Shown here: piece after piece, positions 17,188-26,506 of the stretch | Layout of the letters: the number at the start of each line of letters is the position of its first letter | How positions within the stretch are numbered: the first letter of the stretch is position 1 | Source of the DNA: JACVRW01 sp963746825 | Lineage (GTDB): Bacteria > Actinomycetota > Thermoleophilia > Solirubrobacterales > Thermoleophilaceae | Reading direction: 5' to 3' | Assembly: GCA_963746825.1 (NCBI GenBank) | Contig: CAVVCU010000017.1 | Location: 6,889-70,888 of the forward strand | Length of the DNA: 64,000 bases | The notes under the pieces: model-generated | Databases searched by the model: none | Told to the model about the DNA's origin: nothing | Seen by the model: the letters and a program-made list of their open reading frames with translations, nothing else | Position numbers and translations under genes: made by a program

Positions 17188-17946
17188 CTAGGCGGCCGGC
17201 AGCTCGATCCCGGCGGCGCTCATCCCGGCCTCGATCCGGTCGACGGTGGTCTCCACCACCTTCACGCGCGCGAAGCGCTTGGAGTCGGCCTCGATCAGGT
17301 GCCAGGGCGCCGGCTCCTGATCGGTGTGCTCGAGCATCTCCTCCACGGCGTCGGTGTACTGCGGGCGCAGCGAGCGGTTGTGCCAGTCGTCGTCGGTCAG
17401 CTTCCAGGCCTTGACCGGGTCGTCGCGGCGCTTCTCGAAGCGCTCGAGCTGCTCCTCGCTGGAGATGTGCATGTAGAACTTGATCAGCACCATCCCGCTG
17501 TCGACGAGCTGGCGCTCGAGCTCGACTATCTCACCGTAGGCCCGTCGCCACTCCTCCTCGGTGGCGAAGCCCTCGACGCGCTCGACCAGCACCCGCCCGT
17601 ACCAGGAGCGGTCGAGCACCGTCATCCCTCCCTCGCCGGGCAGGACGGGCCAGAAGCGCCAGAGGTAGTGGTGGCGCAGCTCGTCCGGCGTGGGCGCGGC
17701 GAACTGGGCCACGCGCACGTGACGCAGGTCGAAGGGCCGCACCAGCCGCTTGATCGCGCCGCCCTTGCCCGAGGCGTCCCAGCCCTCGAACAGGATGCAG
17801 ACCGGCGGCCCGTTGCCGTAGCCCTCGAGCTTGCCGCCCAGGGCCAGGCGCAGCACCTCGAGGCGCTCCCAGCCCGCTTCCAGGCGCTCGGCCTCGTCGG
17901 ACTTCGAGAGCTTGAGGCTCATGTCGAGCTCGTCCAGGCGCCCCAT
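17188..17946 (-). CDS. Polyphosphate kinase 2 family, polyP:AMP phosphotransferase-like
   Basis: 252 aa single PPK2 domain. Walker A is GWDASGKGG (Lys61), Walker B/lid DRSWYGRVLVERVEG (Asp112), with HHYLWRFW between them as in polyP:AMP phosphotransferases (class II) and in the C-terminal half of PAP. The enzyme would use polyphosphate to phosphorylate AMP or ADP, linking stored polyP to nucleotide energy charge. The start overlaps the upstream LLM oxidoreductase stop by one base (TGATG), so it is coupled to an LLM/P450 pair. Class assignment (II versus III) is by sequence feel. Confidence 0.88.
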   Translation of the reverse strand: MGRLDELDMSLKLSKSDEAERLEAGWERLEVLRLALGGKLEGYGNGPPVCILFEGWDASGKGGAIKRLVRPFDLRHVRVAQFAAPTPDELRHHYLWRFWPVLPGEGGMTVLDRSWYGRVLVERVEGFATEEEWRRAYGEIVELERQLVDSGMVLIKFYMHISSEEQLERFEKRRDDPVKAWKLTDDDWHNRSLRPQYTDAVEEMLEHTDQEPAPWHLIEADSKRFARVKVVETTVDRIEAGMSAAGIELPAA

Positions 17947-18767
17947 CAGCGCAGCGCCGCGTACTCGTCGAGCACCCCTTCGACCGAGTCGGCCGAGGCG
18001 TCGGGGGGCACGTAGAAGATCACCCGGTCCACGCCCGCCCAGTCCAGCCGCTCGACGGCGGCGGCCTCGGGCTTGGCCGAGAAGAAGGACACGGGAACGC
18101 GCCGCCCCGCCCGGTCACGCAGCTCGTCGATCCGCTCCTTCAGCACCTCGACGCTCTCCACGCGATTGGGTATCCACTCGTCGCCGAAGCGAAGCACGCG
18201 GTCGATCACCTTCTCGCCCCCACCGCCCACCAGGATCGGCGGGTGGGGCTGCTGGAGCGGCTTGGGCCAGGACCAGATCGGGTCGAAGTCGACGTGCTCG
18301 CCGTGGTACTCCGCCTCGTCGTTGGTCCAGATCGCCTTCATGGCCTCCACGCGCTCGCGCAGCACGGAGAAGCGCCGGCGGGGATCGGTGCCGTGGTTGG
18401 CCATCTCCTCCCGGTTCCAGCCCGCCCCGACGCCGAACTGGAAGCGCCCACCGGAGAGGCGGTCGAGCGAGGCCACGGCCTTGGCCAGCACGATCGGATC
18501 GTGCTCGATCACCAGGCACACGCCGGTGCCGATCTTGATGCGTTCAGTCGCCGCCGCGGCGAAGGACAGCGCGACGAACGGGTCGTTGGCGTGGCTGTAC
18601 TCGGGCGGCAGCTCGCCGCCGCCGGGGCGTGGCGTCTCGCGGCTCACCGGTATGTGCGTGTGCTCGGTGAACCAGAGCGACTCGAACCCGCGCTCCTCGG
18701 CCAGCCGGGCCAGCCGGCCCGGGTCGATCGAGTAGTCGGTGGAGAACTGCGCTACGCCGTGTTCCAC
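17946..18767 (-). CDS. LLM class (luciferase-like) F420-dependent oxidoreductase
   Basis: 273 aa from the GTG at 18767, chosen because VEHGVAQFSTDYSI matches the normal N-terminus of the family; longer frames read into the P450 gene. TIM-barrel motifs include FESLWFTEHTHIPVS, KIGTGVCLV, and GGRFQFGVGAGWNREEM (the phosphate-binding region). This subgroup (TIGR03619-like) uses F420 or FMN; the closest actinobacterial types favour F420. The 5' end overlaps the P450 3' end by 16 bases and its stop overlaps the PPK2 start, so the three are one unit. Confidence 0.87.
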   Translation of the reverse strand: MEHGVAQFSTDYSIDPGRLARLAEERGFESLWFTEHTHIPVSRETPRPGGGELPPEYSHANDPFVALSFAAAATERIKIGTGVCLVIEHDPIVLAKAVASLDRLSGGRFQFGVGAGWNREEMANHGTDPRRRFSVLRERVEAMKAIWTNDEAEYHGEHVDFDPIWSWPKPLQQPHPPILVGGGGEKVIDRVLRFGDEWIPNRVESVEVLKERIDELRDRAGRRVPVSFFSAKPEAAAVERLDWAGVDRVIFYVPPDASADSVEGVLDEYAALR

Positions 18768-19966
18768 CGGACCGGCAGCCTCTCGAGCCCGTAGATCCCG
18801 TGCACCGAGCCCAGCTCGGGCTCGCCGTCGAGCGCCAGGCCGGGCATGCGCGACGGCAGGAAGGCGAGCGCCTCCTGCAGCTCGGCGCGCGCGAGGTTGG
18901 CACCCAGGCAGTAGTGGATGCCGGCGCCGAAGGTCAGCGGCTTTGCGGCGCCGCGGTCGGCCTCGATGTCGAATACGCCGGGCTCGCCCTCCACGCCGTC
19001 GCGGTTGGCGGTGAAGGAGCACACCATCACCACGGTGCCCTCGGGGAAGACCACGTCGCGGTACTCGACCTCCTCGTGGAGCAGGCGCGCGGTGAACGGG
19101 GTGATCGGCTCGTAGCGCAGCAGCTCCTCCACCGCGGCCGGCGCATGCTCGGGCTCGCGGGCGAGCAGCTCCCAGCCGCCGGGATCGCGGGCGAACAGGC
19201 GGATGCCGTGGGCCAGCTGGGACTGCGTGGTGTCGACCCCGCCCACGAGCACGTTGAGCACGAGGTTCATGCACTCGACGTCGGAGAGGCGGTCACCCTC
19301 CTCCTCGGCGGCGATGAGGGTGGAGATCAGGTCGTCGGCCGGATCGTCGCGGCGTCGCTCGATCAGCGCGCCGGCCCACTCGTAGAACTCCGCGCAGGCG
19401 CGCTCGATCGCGTCGATCTCGTTCATCAGGCTGTGCGGGTCGAACTGGCGCTGGATCAGGTTCGACCACTCGTGCAGCTTGGGCGCGTCCGCGAGCGGAG
19501 CGCCCATCACCGTGGCGATGGTCAGCGACGGATAGGGCTTGGCGAACGCGTCGACGAAGTCGCAGGCGCTCTCACCGGCCAGGGGCTCCCAGAGGCGAGC
19601 GAGGTACTCGCGCATCGCCGGGCGCCAGCGGTCGGCCGAGCGCGGCGTGAACGCCGGGTTGACGAGGTTGCGCAGGCGCCGGTGCTGGTCGCCGTTCACG
19701 TGCAGGATGTTGCGCCGCATCTCCTCCAGCAGCGGGCCCTCGCGCACCTGGAACATCTCGGCGATCTTCATGCCCGGGAAGGTGGCCGAGCGCGTGCGCA
19801 GGAAGAAGGCGGCGGCCTCGCGGTCGAGCACGAAGAAGCCGATCGGCGAGGTGGCCAGCCACGAGCGCTCGGCCAGCTCCGCCATCACCTCATGGAAGCG
19901 GTCGCCCTTGAGCTCGGGGCCGAGGTAGTCGAGCTCCGGCAGCTCCATTTCGGTGACGAGGCTCAT
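18752..19966 (-). CDS. Cytochrome P450
   Basis: 404 aa, a soluble bacterial P450. The I-helix is LVGGVDTTQSQ (the usual Gly/Ala-Gly-x-Asp/Glu-Thr-Thr form), the K-helix ExxR is in EELLRYEP, and the haem loop is FGAGIHYCLGANLAR with thiolate Cys353. Substrate not predictable. First gene of the P450-LLM-PPK2 unit. Upstream TACGGT lies seven bases before the ATG, a leaderless-type promoter, only 38 bases from the divergent msrA start. A ferredoxin is not encoded nearby. Confidence 0.93.
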   Translation of the reverse strand: MSLVTEMELPELDYLGPELKGDRFHEVMAELAERSWLATSPIGFFVLDREAAAFFLRTRSATFPGMKIAEMFQVREGPLLEEMRRNILHVNGDQHRRLRNLVNPAFTPRSADRWRPAMREYLARLWEPLAGESACDFVDAFAKPYPSLTIATVMGAPLADAPKLHEWSNLIQRQFDPHSLMNEIDAIERACAEFYEWAGALIERRRDDPADDLISTLIAAEEEGDRLSDVECMNLVLNVLVGGVDTTQSQLAHGIRLFARDPGGWELLAREPEHAPAAVEELLRYEPITPFTARLLHEEVEYRDVVFPEGTVVMVCSFTANRDGVEGEPGVFDIEADRGAAKPLTFGAGIHYCLGANLARAELQEALAFLPSRMPGLALDGEPELGSVHGIYGLERLPVRWNTA

Positions 19967-20004
19967 TCCGTGAACCGTAATCCCTTCGGGCTATCCTCGA
20001 TGGT

Positions 20005-20661
<657 letters not shown>

Positions 20662-21304
20662 GCGCCGAGCAGGCGCCCCATCCGCACCAGCTCACCGGCC
20701 TCGGCGGGCCACCTCTCCACGTCGGCGGGCCACCAGGCCCACTCGTCGTGCTCGGCGTCGGGCACGGGCGTGGAGTCGTCGGCGACCGTGGCCTGCCCCA
20801 CCACCATGGTCACGCCGTTGGGGAGGACGACCAGCGCCTCCACGCTCAGGCGTTCGGGCACGAGCCTCCACTCCTCGTCGAGCTCGCGCGAGAGGGTCAG
20901 CGCCGGGCTCTCGCCCAGGTCGACCGCGCCCCCGGCTCCGAGTGCCCAGCGCCCGGCCCAGGTCGAGACCCAGCTCGCGCGGCGCCCGGCCAGCCAGCGC
21001 CCGTCGGCGCTGCGCACCACGCACAGGGCGGTCAGGCTCTCGCACGCGTCGCCGTCCAGCAGGCGCAGCGCCCAGCGCGAGGGCTGAAGCTCCAGGGTCA
21101 GCCGGTCGGCGTCGGCCCGCCAGGCCGCGAGCCGCCCGGCCATGCCGTCGTGGGCGGGCGAGCCGCGCTCGCGCAGGCCCTCCACGGCCGCATCGGCCCG
21201 GCGGGTCACGTCCTCCGGGGGCCGGTAGGGCTCCTCCAGCCAGTGTGCCTCCACCTGCTCGGCGGCCCAGGGGCCGCGCGCCAGGACGCCGGGTCGCGAG
21301 GCGG

Positions 21305-21940
21305 TCATGCGCCCAGCTCCTCGCGCAGGCGGGCGAGCTCGGCTCGCAGGCCCGCCACCTCGGTCTCGAGCACCGAGAGGCGGGCTTCGACGCCGTCGTC
21401 GCTCACCGCCGGGGCCGGCTCGGGCTCGACCGCCGGCGCGGCGGCGGGCTCGCTCTCGGCACCCGACAGCAGGTGGCGGTAGCGCTGCCCGCGCTCGCCG
21501 GGGCGGCGCGCCAGCCGCGTGCACAGGCCGCGCTCGAGCAGCTGCTCGAGTGTTTGCTCGAGCTCCTCGTTGGAGTCGAAGGGATGCATCCGCTCCGCGC
21601 GCTGGCGCAGCTCCCCGGGCGTCTGCGCTCCGCGCAGCATCAGCACCGTCATCAGGGCGAGCTGGGCGGCGTCGAGACCCAGTGCCTGGGGGAGCAGGTG
21701 CTTGTACTTGACCGAGCGAGCGGTCGACCAGCTGGCCAGCGTGGCCCATTTGCGGCGAGTGAGGCGATCGATCGCGGACCGGATCGTGGCGTCGTCGTAG
21801 TCGACGATCGGCTCGCGGTTGGTGGACTGGTTGCACGCGAGGCGCAGCGAGTTGAGCGTGAGCGGATACTGGTCGGGCGTCGTGCGCTGCTTCTCCACCA
21901 GGCAGCCCACCACGCGGATCTCCGCGGCATCCGGTTCCAC
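21305..21940 (-). CDS. YceH family protein (DUF480)
   Basis: 211 aa from the GTG at 21940, which gives the family start (AEIRVVGCLVEKQRTTPDQYPL). Highly characteristic blocks follow: ACNQSTNREPIVDYDDATI and LMLRGAQTPGELRQRAERMH. The fold is a tandem winged helix, so DNA or RNA binding is likely, but the family has no established role. A Glu/Ala/Pro linker and a short coiled coil (VSVLETEVAGLRAELARL-like) form the last 60 residues, an extension not present in the enterobacterial protein. Coupled to the Nudix gene. Confidence 0.9.
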   Translation of the reverse strand: MEPDAAEIRVVGCLVEKQRTTPDQYPLTLNSLRLACNQSTNREPIVDYDDATIRSAIDRLTRRKWATLASWSTARSVKYKHLLPQALGLDAAQLALMTVLMLRGAQTPGELRQRAERMHPFDSNEELEQTLEQLLERGLCTRLARRPGERGQRYRHLLSGAESEPAAAPAVEPEPAPAVSDDGVEARLSVLETEVAGLRAELARLREELGA

Positions 21941-22002
21941 GCCGACGCATGTTAGGCGGGCACTGAGCCGGGGGCGCAGGCGGGCGGTCCTATCCTCCGG
22001 GG

Positions 22003-23200
22003 GTGGGCGTCTACGCACGCATCCTGCGAACTCCCGGCGTCGCGATCGTCGTGTTCGCCACGCTGATCGGGCGGATGCCCATCGGGATCAGCGGCCTGGC
22101 GATCCTGCTGTTCGTGCGCGACGTGACCGGGCTCCTTCGCGTCGGCCGGGCTGTGCGCGGGCGCCCTGGCGCTGGGCAGCGCGGCCGGCGCCCCGCTGCA
22201 GGGCCGCCTGATCGACCGGCGCGGCGTGCACATGCTCTTCCCCCTGGCCGTGTTTCACGCCGCCGGCCTGCTCGTGGTGCTCGGCGCGGGCGAGGCCGGG
22301 GCCGGCACGGCGCTCCTGGCCGCGGGATCGCTGCTCGCCGGCGTGGCCACGCCGCCGGTGTCCTCGGTGCTGCGCTCGCGCTGGCCCTTCCTGCTCGCCG
22401 ACAGGCCGGAGCTGATCCCGGGGGCGTTCGCGCTCGACTCGGTGATGATCGAGCTGATCTTCGTGATCGGGCCGCTCCTGACAACGGCGGTGGTGGCCAC
22501 GGTCGGGGCCCAGTACGCGCTCATCGTCTCGGCCGCGTGTGCGCTGGGAGGCGTGGTGCTGATGCTCGGCGGACTGCGCGGCCGGCCCGGCCCGGAACCG
22601 ACTGCGGAGGGCGAGCGGGCGCTCGGCCTCGGCGCCCTGGCCGCCCCCGGCCTGCGCACGCTGGTGCTCGCGAGCCTGCCCGTCGGCTTCACGCTCGGCA
22701 CGATCGAGGTGGTGCTGCCCGCCTACAGCGCCGACGAGGGCGCCGAGGAGCTGGCCGGCGTGCTCTTGGCGGTGTGGTCGGGCGCCAGCGGCGCGGCGGG
22801 ACTGGCCTGGGGTGCCTTCGGAGGCCGGGTGCCGCTGCTTTCGGCCCACCTGCGCCTAGCGTGGCTGCTGCCGCTCGCGATCGCTCCGCTCATGCTGGCC
22901 TCGTCCCCCGCCACCATGGTGCCGCTCGCGATAGTCGCCGGCCTGCCGATCGCGCCGCTGATCGCCTCCCGCAACCAGCTCGTCGAGCGAGTGGTGGTGG
23001 CGGGGACATCGACGGAGGCCTTCACCTGGCCGCTGACCGCGCTCGTGGCGGGCGTGGCTCTCGGCGCGGCAACCGCGGGCACGGTGATCGAGGCCGGCTC
23101 GTGGGTCACCGGCGTGCTCGTGGCGGTCGCGGTTGGCCTGGTCGGCGCGACCGTGCTGGTGGCGCGGCGTGCAACGCTCGTCTCGCCGGTCAACGCCTGA
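22003..23200 (+). CDS. MFS transporter, interrupted by one frameshift
   Basis: From the GTG at 22003 the first 43 residues form helix 1 and the start of helix 2 (VVFATLIGRMPIGISGL). The frame is then lost at the GGG of 22129-22131; skipping one base restores FASAGLCAGALALGSAAG and the rest of a 12-helix major-facilitator protein to 23200. The loop RLIDRRGVHML matches the helix 2-3 loop of the superfamily. Total would be about 398 aa. Substrate unknown. Read literally, only a 325-residue piece from an internal ATG (22226) would be made. TATCCT six bases before the GTG suggests leaderless transcription. Confidence 0.78.
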
Positions 23201-23224
23201 GGCGGTAGCGCTTAGAGTCCGCCC

Positions 23225-23674
23225 ATGGGTGTGATCAAGGGTGACCGCAGCGTCGAGATCGAGGCGCCGATCGAGCGCTGCTATGAGATTGCCGCCGACA
23301 TCGAGAACTCGGTCGAGTGGCAGGGATCGCTCAAGGACGTGGAGGTGCTCGAGCGCGATGGCGAGCGGCGGGCCCTTCTGGTCGAGACCGAGTCCGACGC
23401 GAAGGTCAAGAGCGTGCGAGCCGTGCTGCGCTTCTCCTACGACCCCCCGCACGGGATCCGCTGGGACCAGGAGAAGGGCGACGCCAAGTCGCTGCACGGG
23501 TCGTGGAGCTTCGAGGACCTCGGCGATCAGCGGACGCGCGCCACGTACGCGCTCGAGTCCGACCCCGGGCGGCTGCTCGGGATGCTGCTGCGGGGGCCGG
23601 CCGAGGCCAAGGTGCGCGACTTTCTCGTGAGCGGCGCCGCGGACGGGCTCAAGGAGCGCGCGGAGCGAAGCTGA
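23225..23674 (+). CDS. SRPBCC (START/polyketide cyclase-like) family protein
   Basis: 149 aa, one helix-grip domain. The opening SVEIEAPIERCYEIAADIENSVEWQ is the typical start of the polyketide_cyc/COQ10 group, and the long C-terminal helix ends in GLKERAER. These proteins bind hydrophobic ligands in a cavity; no catalytic residue is evident. The ATG follows TAGAGT by six bases (leaderless-type promoter), and the glycosylase gene follows 13 bases later, probably in the same transcript. Confidence 0.85.
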   Translation: MGVIKGDRSVEIEAPIERCYEIAADIENSVEWQGSLKDVEVLERDGERRALLVETESDAKVKSVRAVLRFSYDPPHGIRWDQEKGDAKSLHGSWSFEDLGDQRTRATYALESDPGRLLGMLLRGPAEAKVRDFLVSGAADGLKERAERS

Positions 23675-23687
23675 GAGCAGGCGCAAG

Positions 23688-24443
23688 GTGCCCGAGCTAC
23701 CCGAGGTCGAGAACGCCCGCTCGCTGATCGAGAAGAGGGCTCTGGGCCGGCGCATCGCCGAGGTCGACGACGGCGACACCTGGGTCTGCCGCCCTCACGC
23801 TCCTGGCGAGATAGCCGCCGCGCTCACGGGGGCCACCCTCGTCGAGGCCCACCGCCAGGGCAAGGCGATGTGGATGGACGTCGACGGCGGGCCTCCCCTC
23901 GGCATGCATCTGGGGATGGCCGGGCGCATCGTGATCGACGGCGACGGCTCGCCGCGCGGCTGGGACCGCTTCACCCTGCGCTTCGAGGACGGCGGCTCGC
24001 TCGCGCTGCGCGACAAGCGCCGCCTGGGGCGCGTGGTGCTCGACCCCGACCTCTCACGCCTCGGCCCCGACGCCGCGCAGGTCACCCGCCAGGAGTTCCG
24101 CGAGCGCGTCGGACGAGGACGAGCGCCGCTCAAGGCGCGCATCATGGACCAGTCGGCGATCGCCGGAGTGGGCAACCTCCTGGCCGACGAGACCCTGTGG
24201 CGCTCCCGGCTGTCCCCGCTGCGCGAGGCGGGCTCGCTGAGCGAAGGCGAGCTCGACGATCTGCGCAGCGCGCTGCGGACGGCCACCCGGCGGGCGACCG
24301 TTCGGGGAGGCGTCCACACGGGCGCGCTCATCCCCCACCGCCACAGCGGCGGGCGCTGCCCACGCTGCGGCGCCACGCTCGAGCGAGACACGGTCGGCGG
24401 CCGCACCACCTGGTGGTGCCCGGTCGATCAGGCTCTCGCCTAG
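23688..24443 (+). CDS. Fpg/Nei family DNA glycosylase/AP lyase
   Basis: 251 aa, starting with the obligatory M-P-E-L-P-E-V-E so that Pro2 is the Schiff-base nucleophile and Glu3 the general acid. The conserved Lys (about 56, GKAMW), the H2TH motif MDQSAIAGVGNLLADE, and a C-terminal zinc finger C-x2-C...W-C-P-V-D-Q are visible. The fourth zinc ligand, normally Cys (CPxCQ), is Asp here. The domain is a little shorter than E. coli Fpg (269 aa). It would excise oxidised bases; Fpg versus Nei2 specificity cannot be settled. Confidence 0.88.
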   Translation: MPELPEVENARSLIEKRALGRRIAEVDDGDTWVCRPHAPGEIAAALTGATLVEAHRQGKAMWMDVDGGPPLGMHLGMAGRIVIDGDGSPRGWDRFTLRFEDGGSLALRDKRRLGRVVLDPDLSRLGPDAAQVTRQEFRERVGRGRAPLKARIMDQSAIAGVGNLLADETLWRSRLSPLREAGSLSEGELDDLRSALRTATRRATVRGGVHTGALIPHRHSGGRCPRCGATLERDTVGGRTTWWCPVDQALA

Positions 24444-24451
24444 CTCGCTTC

Positions 24452-25426
24452 CTAGCCGCAGGTCGCGGGGCGTTCCGTACGAGCCAGGACACGCTCGAGA
24501 GCCCGTGGGCGCGCGGTCATGATGCCGTCCACGCACATCTCCACGAGATCCGGCCAGGTGCCCGGGGCGTCGCGGTCGTTGCCCGAGAACCAGTTCTGCC
24601 AGGCGTAGCCCTCTTCGTGGGCCCGAGCAACGTTCTCGGGGGTGGTCACGGGCACCAGCGTGCCGCCCAGATCGAAGGTGATCGGCACCTGAAAGGCCAC
24701 CACGCCGGGGCCGGGTGAGCCGCCGCCGAGAATCCAGGCCGAGGCGCCGGCGATGCCGGGCGCCAGATCGATCCGGGGCAGCAGCTCGTGGAAGCGGTCG
24801 ACCGCCTCCTGGCGGAAGGACACCACGATCAGGTCACGGCGCCGCGTGTCCTTCAACAGGCGCGCCAGGGCCTCCGCGTTGCGAACGTACTCCGCGGTCT
24901 CCTCGTCCGGCGTGCGGCCCTTGATCTCGACGTTGATCGGCACCTTGGGGAAGGCGCGGAGCACCCGGGCCAGAGTGGGTACCCGAAAGTCGCGCGCGCG
25001 AAAGCCCTTCGGCGCCGGGCGCTTGCCGGTGGCGATGCCGCGGAAGCGGTAGGCCTGGCGCGGGTGGTCGTGGCTGTAGTGGTCCTCGCGACCGGGCGCG
25101 AACCAGTACGCCGCGTCGAGGCGCTTGATCTGGCGCAGGGTCTTCGAGGCGACGGTGCCGGTGCCGTTGGTCTTCCCGTCGACCGTGGTGTCGTGCATCA
25201 CCACGACCTTGCCGTCCTTGGTCACCCCGATGTCGAGCTCGAGCATGTCCGCACCGGCTCGCAGCGCCTTGCGAAAGGCGTACATGGTGTTGGAGGGGAA
25301 CTCGTCCTCGCCACCCTGGTGGGCGATGTTCAGCGGGGCGCGCTTCTCGATCCAGGGGTTGGCGGCCTGGGCCGGCGCGGCGAGCGCTCCGCACGCGATC
25401 AGCAGGACCAGGGCGAGGCGGCGCAT
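24452..25426 (-). CDS. Secreted glycerophosphodiester phosphodiesterase
   Basis: 324 aa from the ATG at 25426. Residues 1-22 are a signal peptide (LALVLLIACGALAAPAQAA). The GDPD domain shows NIAHQGGEDEFPSNT (first catalytic His), LELDIGVTKDGKVVVMHD (metal Glu/Asp and second His) and VEIKG. It would cleave glycerophosphodiesters outside the cytoplasmic membrane to release glycerol-3-phosphate. The upstream NTF2-like gene ends 13 bases before its start, so both may be expressed from the PadR-controlled region. Confidence 0.9.
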   Translation of the reverse strand: MRRLALVLLIACGALAAPAQAANPWIEKRAPLNIAHQGGEDEFPSNTMYAFRKALRAGADMLELDIGVTKDGKVVVMHDTTVDGKTNGTGTVASKTLRQIKRLDAAYWFAPGREDHYSHDHPRQAYRFRGIATGKRPAPKGFRARDFRVPTLARVLRAFPKVPINVEIKGRTPDEETAEYVRNAEALARLLKDTRRRDLIVVSFRQEAVDRFHELLPRIDLAPGIAGASAWILGGGSPGPGVVAFQVPITFDLGGTLVPVTTPENVARAHEEGYAWQNWFSGNDRDAPGTWPDLVEMCVDGIMTARPRALERVLARTERPATCG

Positions 25427-25439
25427 GGAGGCGAAGCTA

Positions 25440-25856
25440 TCAGCGCTCGGCGAGCGCTTTGCGCGCCGTGGCCATATCGGGGTGCGGTTCGATGCCCGTG
25501 ACCTTGCCGTTCCCCACCCGGATGATCGCGGCGGACTGGATGTCGAGGGGCAGCCCACTCGACGAACCGCGGCCCGTGAGATGGACGCGCACCAGGACGC
25601 ATCCGGGCCCGGCGCGCAGGAGCTCGTCGGCGCGGAAGCGAACATCGTCGACCGCGCCCTCGAAGGCGTCCATGTAGCGCCGCGCCCCCGCGGGCCCCTC
25701 GTAGCGGTCGGGCTCGGCCGACATCGAGGGCGGCACGACCAGCACGAAGTCCTCGGACATGAGCTCGGTGACGGCGTCGATCTGGCCGGTCGCAAAGGCC
25801 GCGAAGAGCCGCTCGACGAGCTCGAGGTCCGGGTCAGGACTTGACGTTTCGCTCAT
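25440..25856 (-). CDS. NTF2-like/SnoaL-like fold protein
   Basis: 138 aa with the cone-shaped NTF2-like pattern: an N-terminal helix (LELVERLFAAFATGQIDAVTELMSEDFV), a middle YRYEGPAGARRYMDAF-type segment, and a strand-rich C-terminus (SAAIIRVGNGKVTGIEPH). Members are isomerases, hydrolases or binding proteins; no catalytic pair is obvious. The ATG immediately abuts a perfect palindrome (25857-25870), so the start site itself would be covered by a bound repressor. Divergent from the PadR gene by 48 bases. Confidence 0.78.
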   Translation of the reverse strand: MSETSSPDPDLELVERLFAAFATGQIDAVTELMSEDFVLVVPPSMSAEPDRYEGPAGARRYMDAFEGAVDDVRFRADELLRAGPGCVLVRVHLTGRGSSSGLPLDIQSAAIIRVGNGKVTGIEPHPDMATARKALAER

Positions 25857-25870
25857 AACGATATATCGTT
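25857..25870. promoter_or_regulatory. Perfect palindrome AACGATATATCGTT, likely PadR operator
   Basis: A 14-base perfect palindrome lies between the NTF2-like gene (its ATG is the next base on one side) and the PadR gene. AT-rich palindromes of this ATATAT-centred type commonly precede padR genes and are bound by their products. It is AT-rich in an otherwise very GC-rich window. On the plus side an extended -10 (TGTGATAAT, 25878-25886) follows it, so binding would block the padR promoter as well. Confidence 0.65.
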
Positions 25871-25904
25871 GACGTATTGTGATAATCCAAGATAGGAGAA
25901 ACCC

Positions 25905-26501
25905 ATGCATGGACATGGTTATCGAACCGGCAGCCACGGAGGCTGCCACACGCACGGCCGCCGCGGCAAGATGAGCGGCCACCGGCACGGAGGCTCAGGC
26001 GACTGGGGCGGGCCCCGAAGCTGGGGTGGAGGCCGCCGGCGCCGCATGCGGCGAGGCGACGTCCGGGCAGCGCTTCTCGTGCTGCTCGACGAGAGCCCCC
26101 ACACGGGATACAGCTTGATCGAGGAGATCGAGAGCCGCAGCAGCGGCTCGTGGCGCCCGAGCCCCGGCTCGGTGTACCCAACGCTCCAGCAGCTGGAGGA
26201 CGAGGGCCTCGTGGCCACGGAGCCGGGTGAAGGACGCCAGCCGTTCACGCTCACCGACGCCGGGCGCACCTACGTCGCCGAGAACCGCGAGCAGCTGGGC
26301 GAGCCGTGGGCGAAGCTCGACGAGGGCGTCGGCGAGGAGCGCCTCGAGCTACGCGGCCTCGTGCGTCAGATCGGGGTGGCCGTCTTCCAGGTGGCCTCCG
26401 CCGGCGACGCGCAGCAGGTCGCAAAGGCCAAGGAGCTGCTCAACGAGACGCGCCGCGGCCTCTACCGGATCCTGGCCGAGGACGAGCCGGAGAAGGGCTA
26501 G
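25905..26501 (+). CDS. PadR family regulator with His-rich N-terminus (YqjI-like)
   Basis: 198 aa. The first 45 residues are Gly/His/Arg-rich with seven His and one Cys in about 28 residues (MHGHGYRTGSHGGCHTHG and following), an arrangement like the metal-sensing PadR protein YqjI of E. coli. The winged-helix domain (about 50-130) has HTGYSLIEEIE and SPGSVYPTLQQLEDEGLV, the PadR signature. A C-terminal helix completes the dimerisation part. The ribosome site is TAGGAG. It likely represses itself and the divergent NTF2-like/GDPD pair through the palindrome. Metal sensing is inference from the His cluster. Confidence 0.85.
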   Translation: MHGHGYRTGSHGGCHTHGRRGKMSGHRHGGSGDWGGPRSWGGGRRRRMRRGDVRAALLVLLDESPHTGYSLIEEIESRSSGSWRPSPGSVYPTLQQLEDEGLVATEPGEGRQPFTLTDAGRTYVAENREQLGEPWAKLDEGVGEERLELRGLVRQIGVAVFQVASAGDAQQVAKAKELLNETRRGLYRILAEDEPEKG

Positions 26502-26506
26502 GGCGC

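Noticed and set aside
17946..19274. A 442-codon version of the LLM oxidoreductase
   Set aside because: The first 169 codons are another phase of the P450 gene; the family N-terminus begins at the GTG at 18767.
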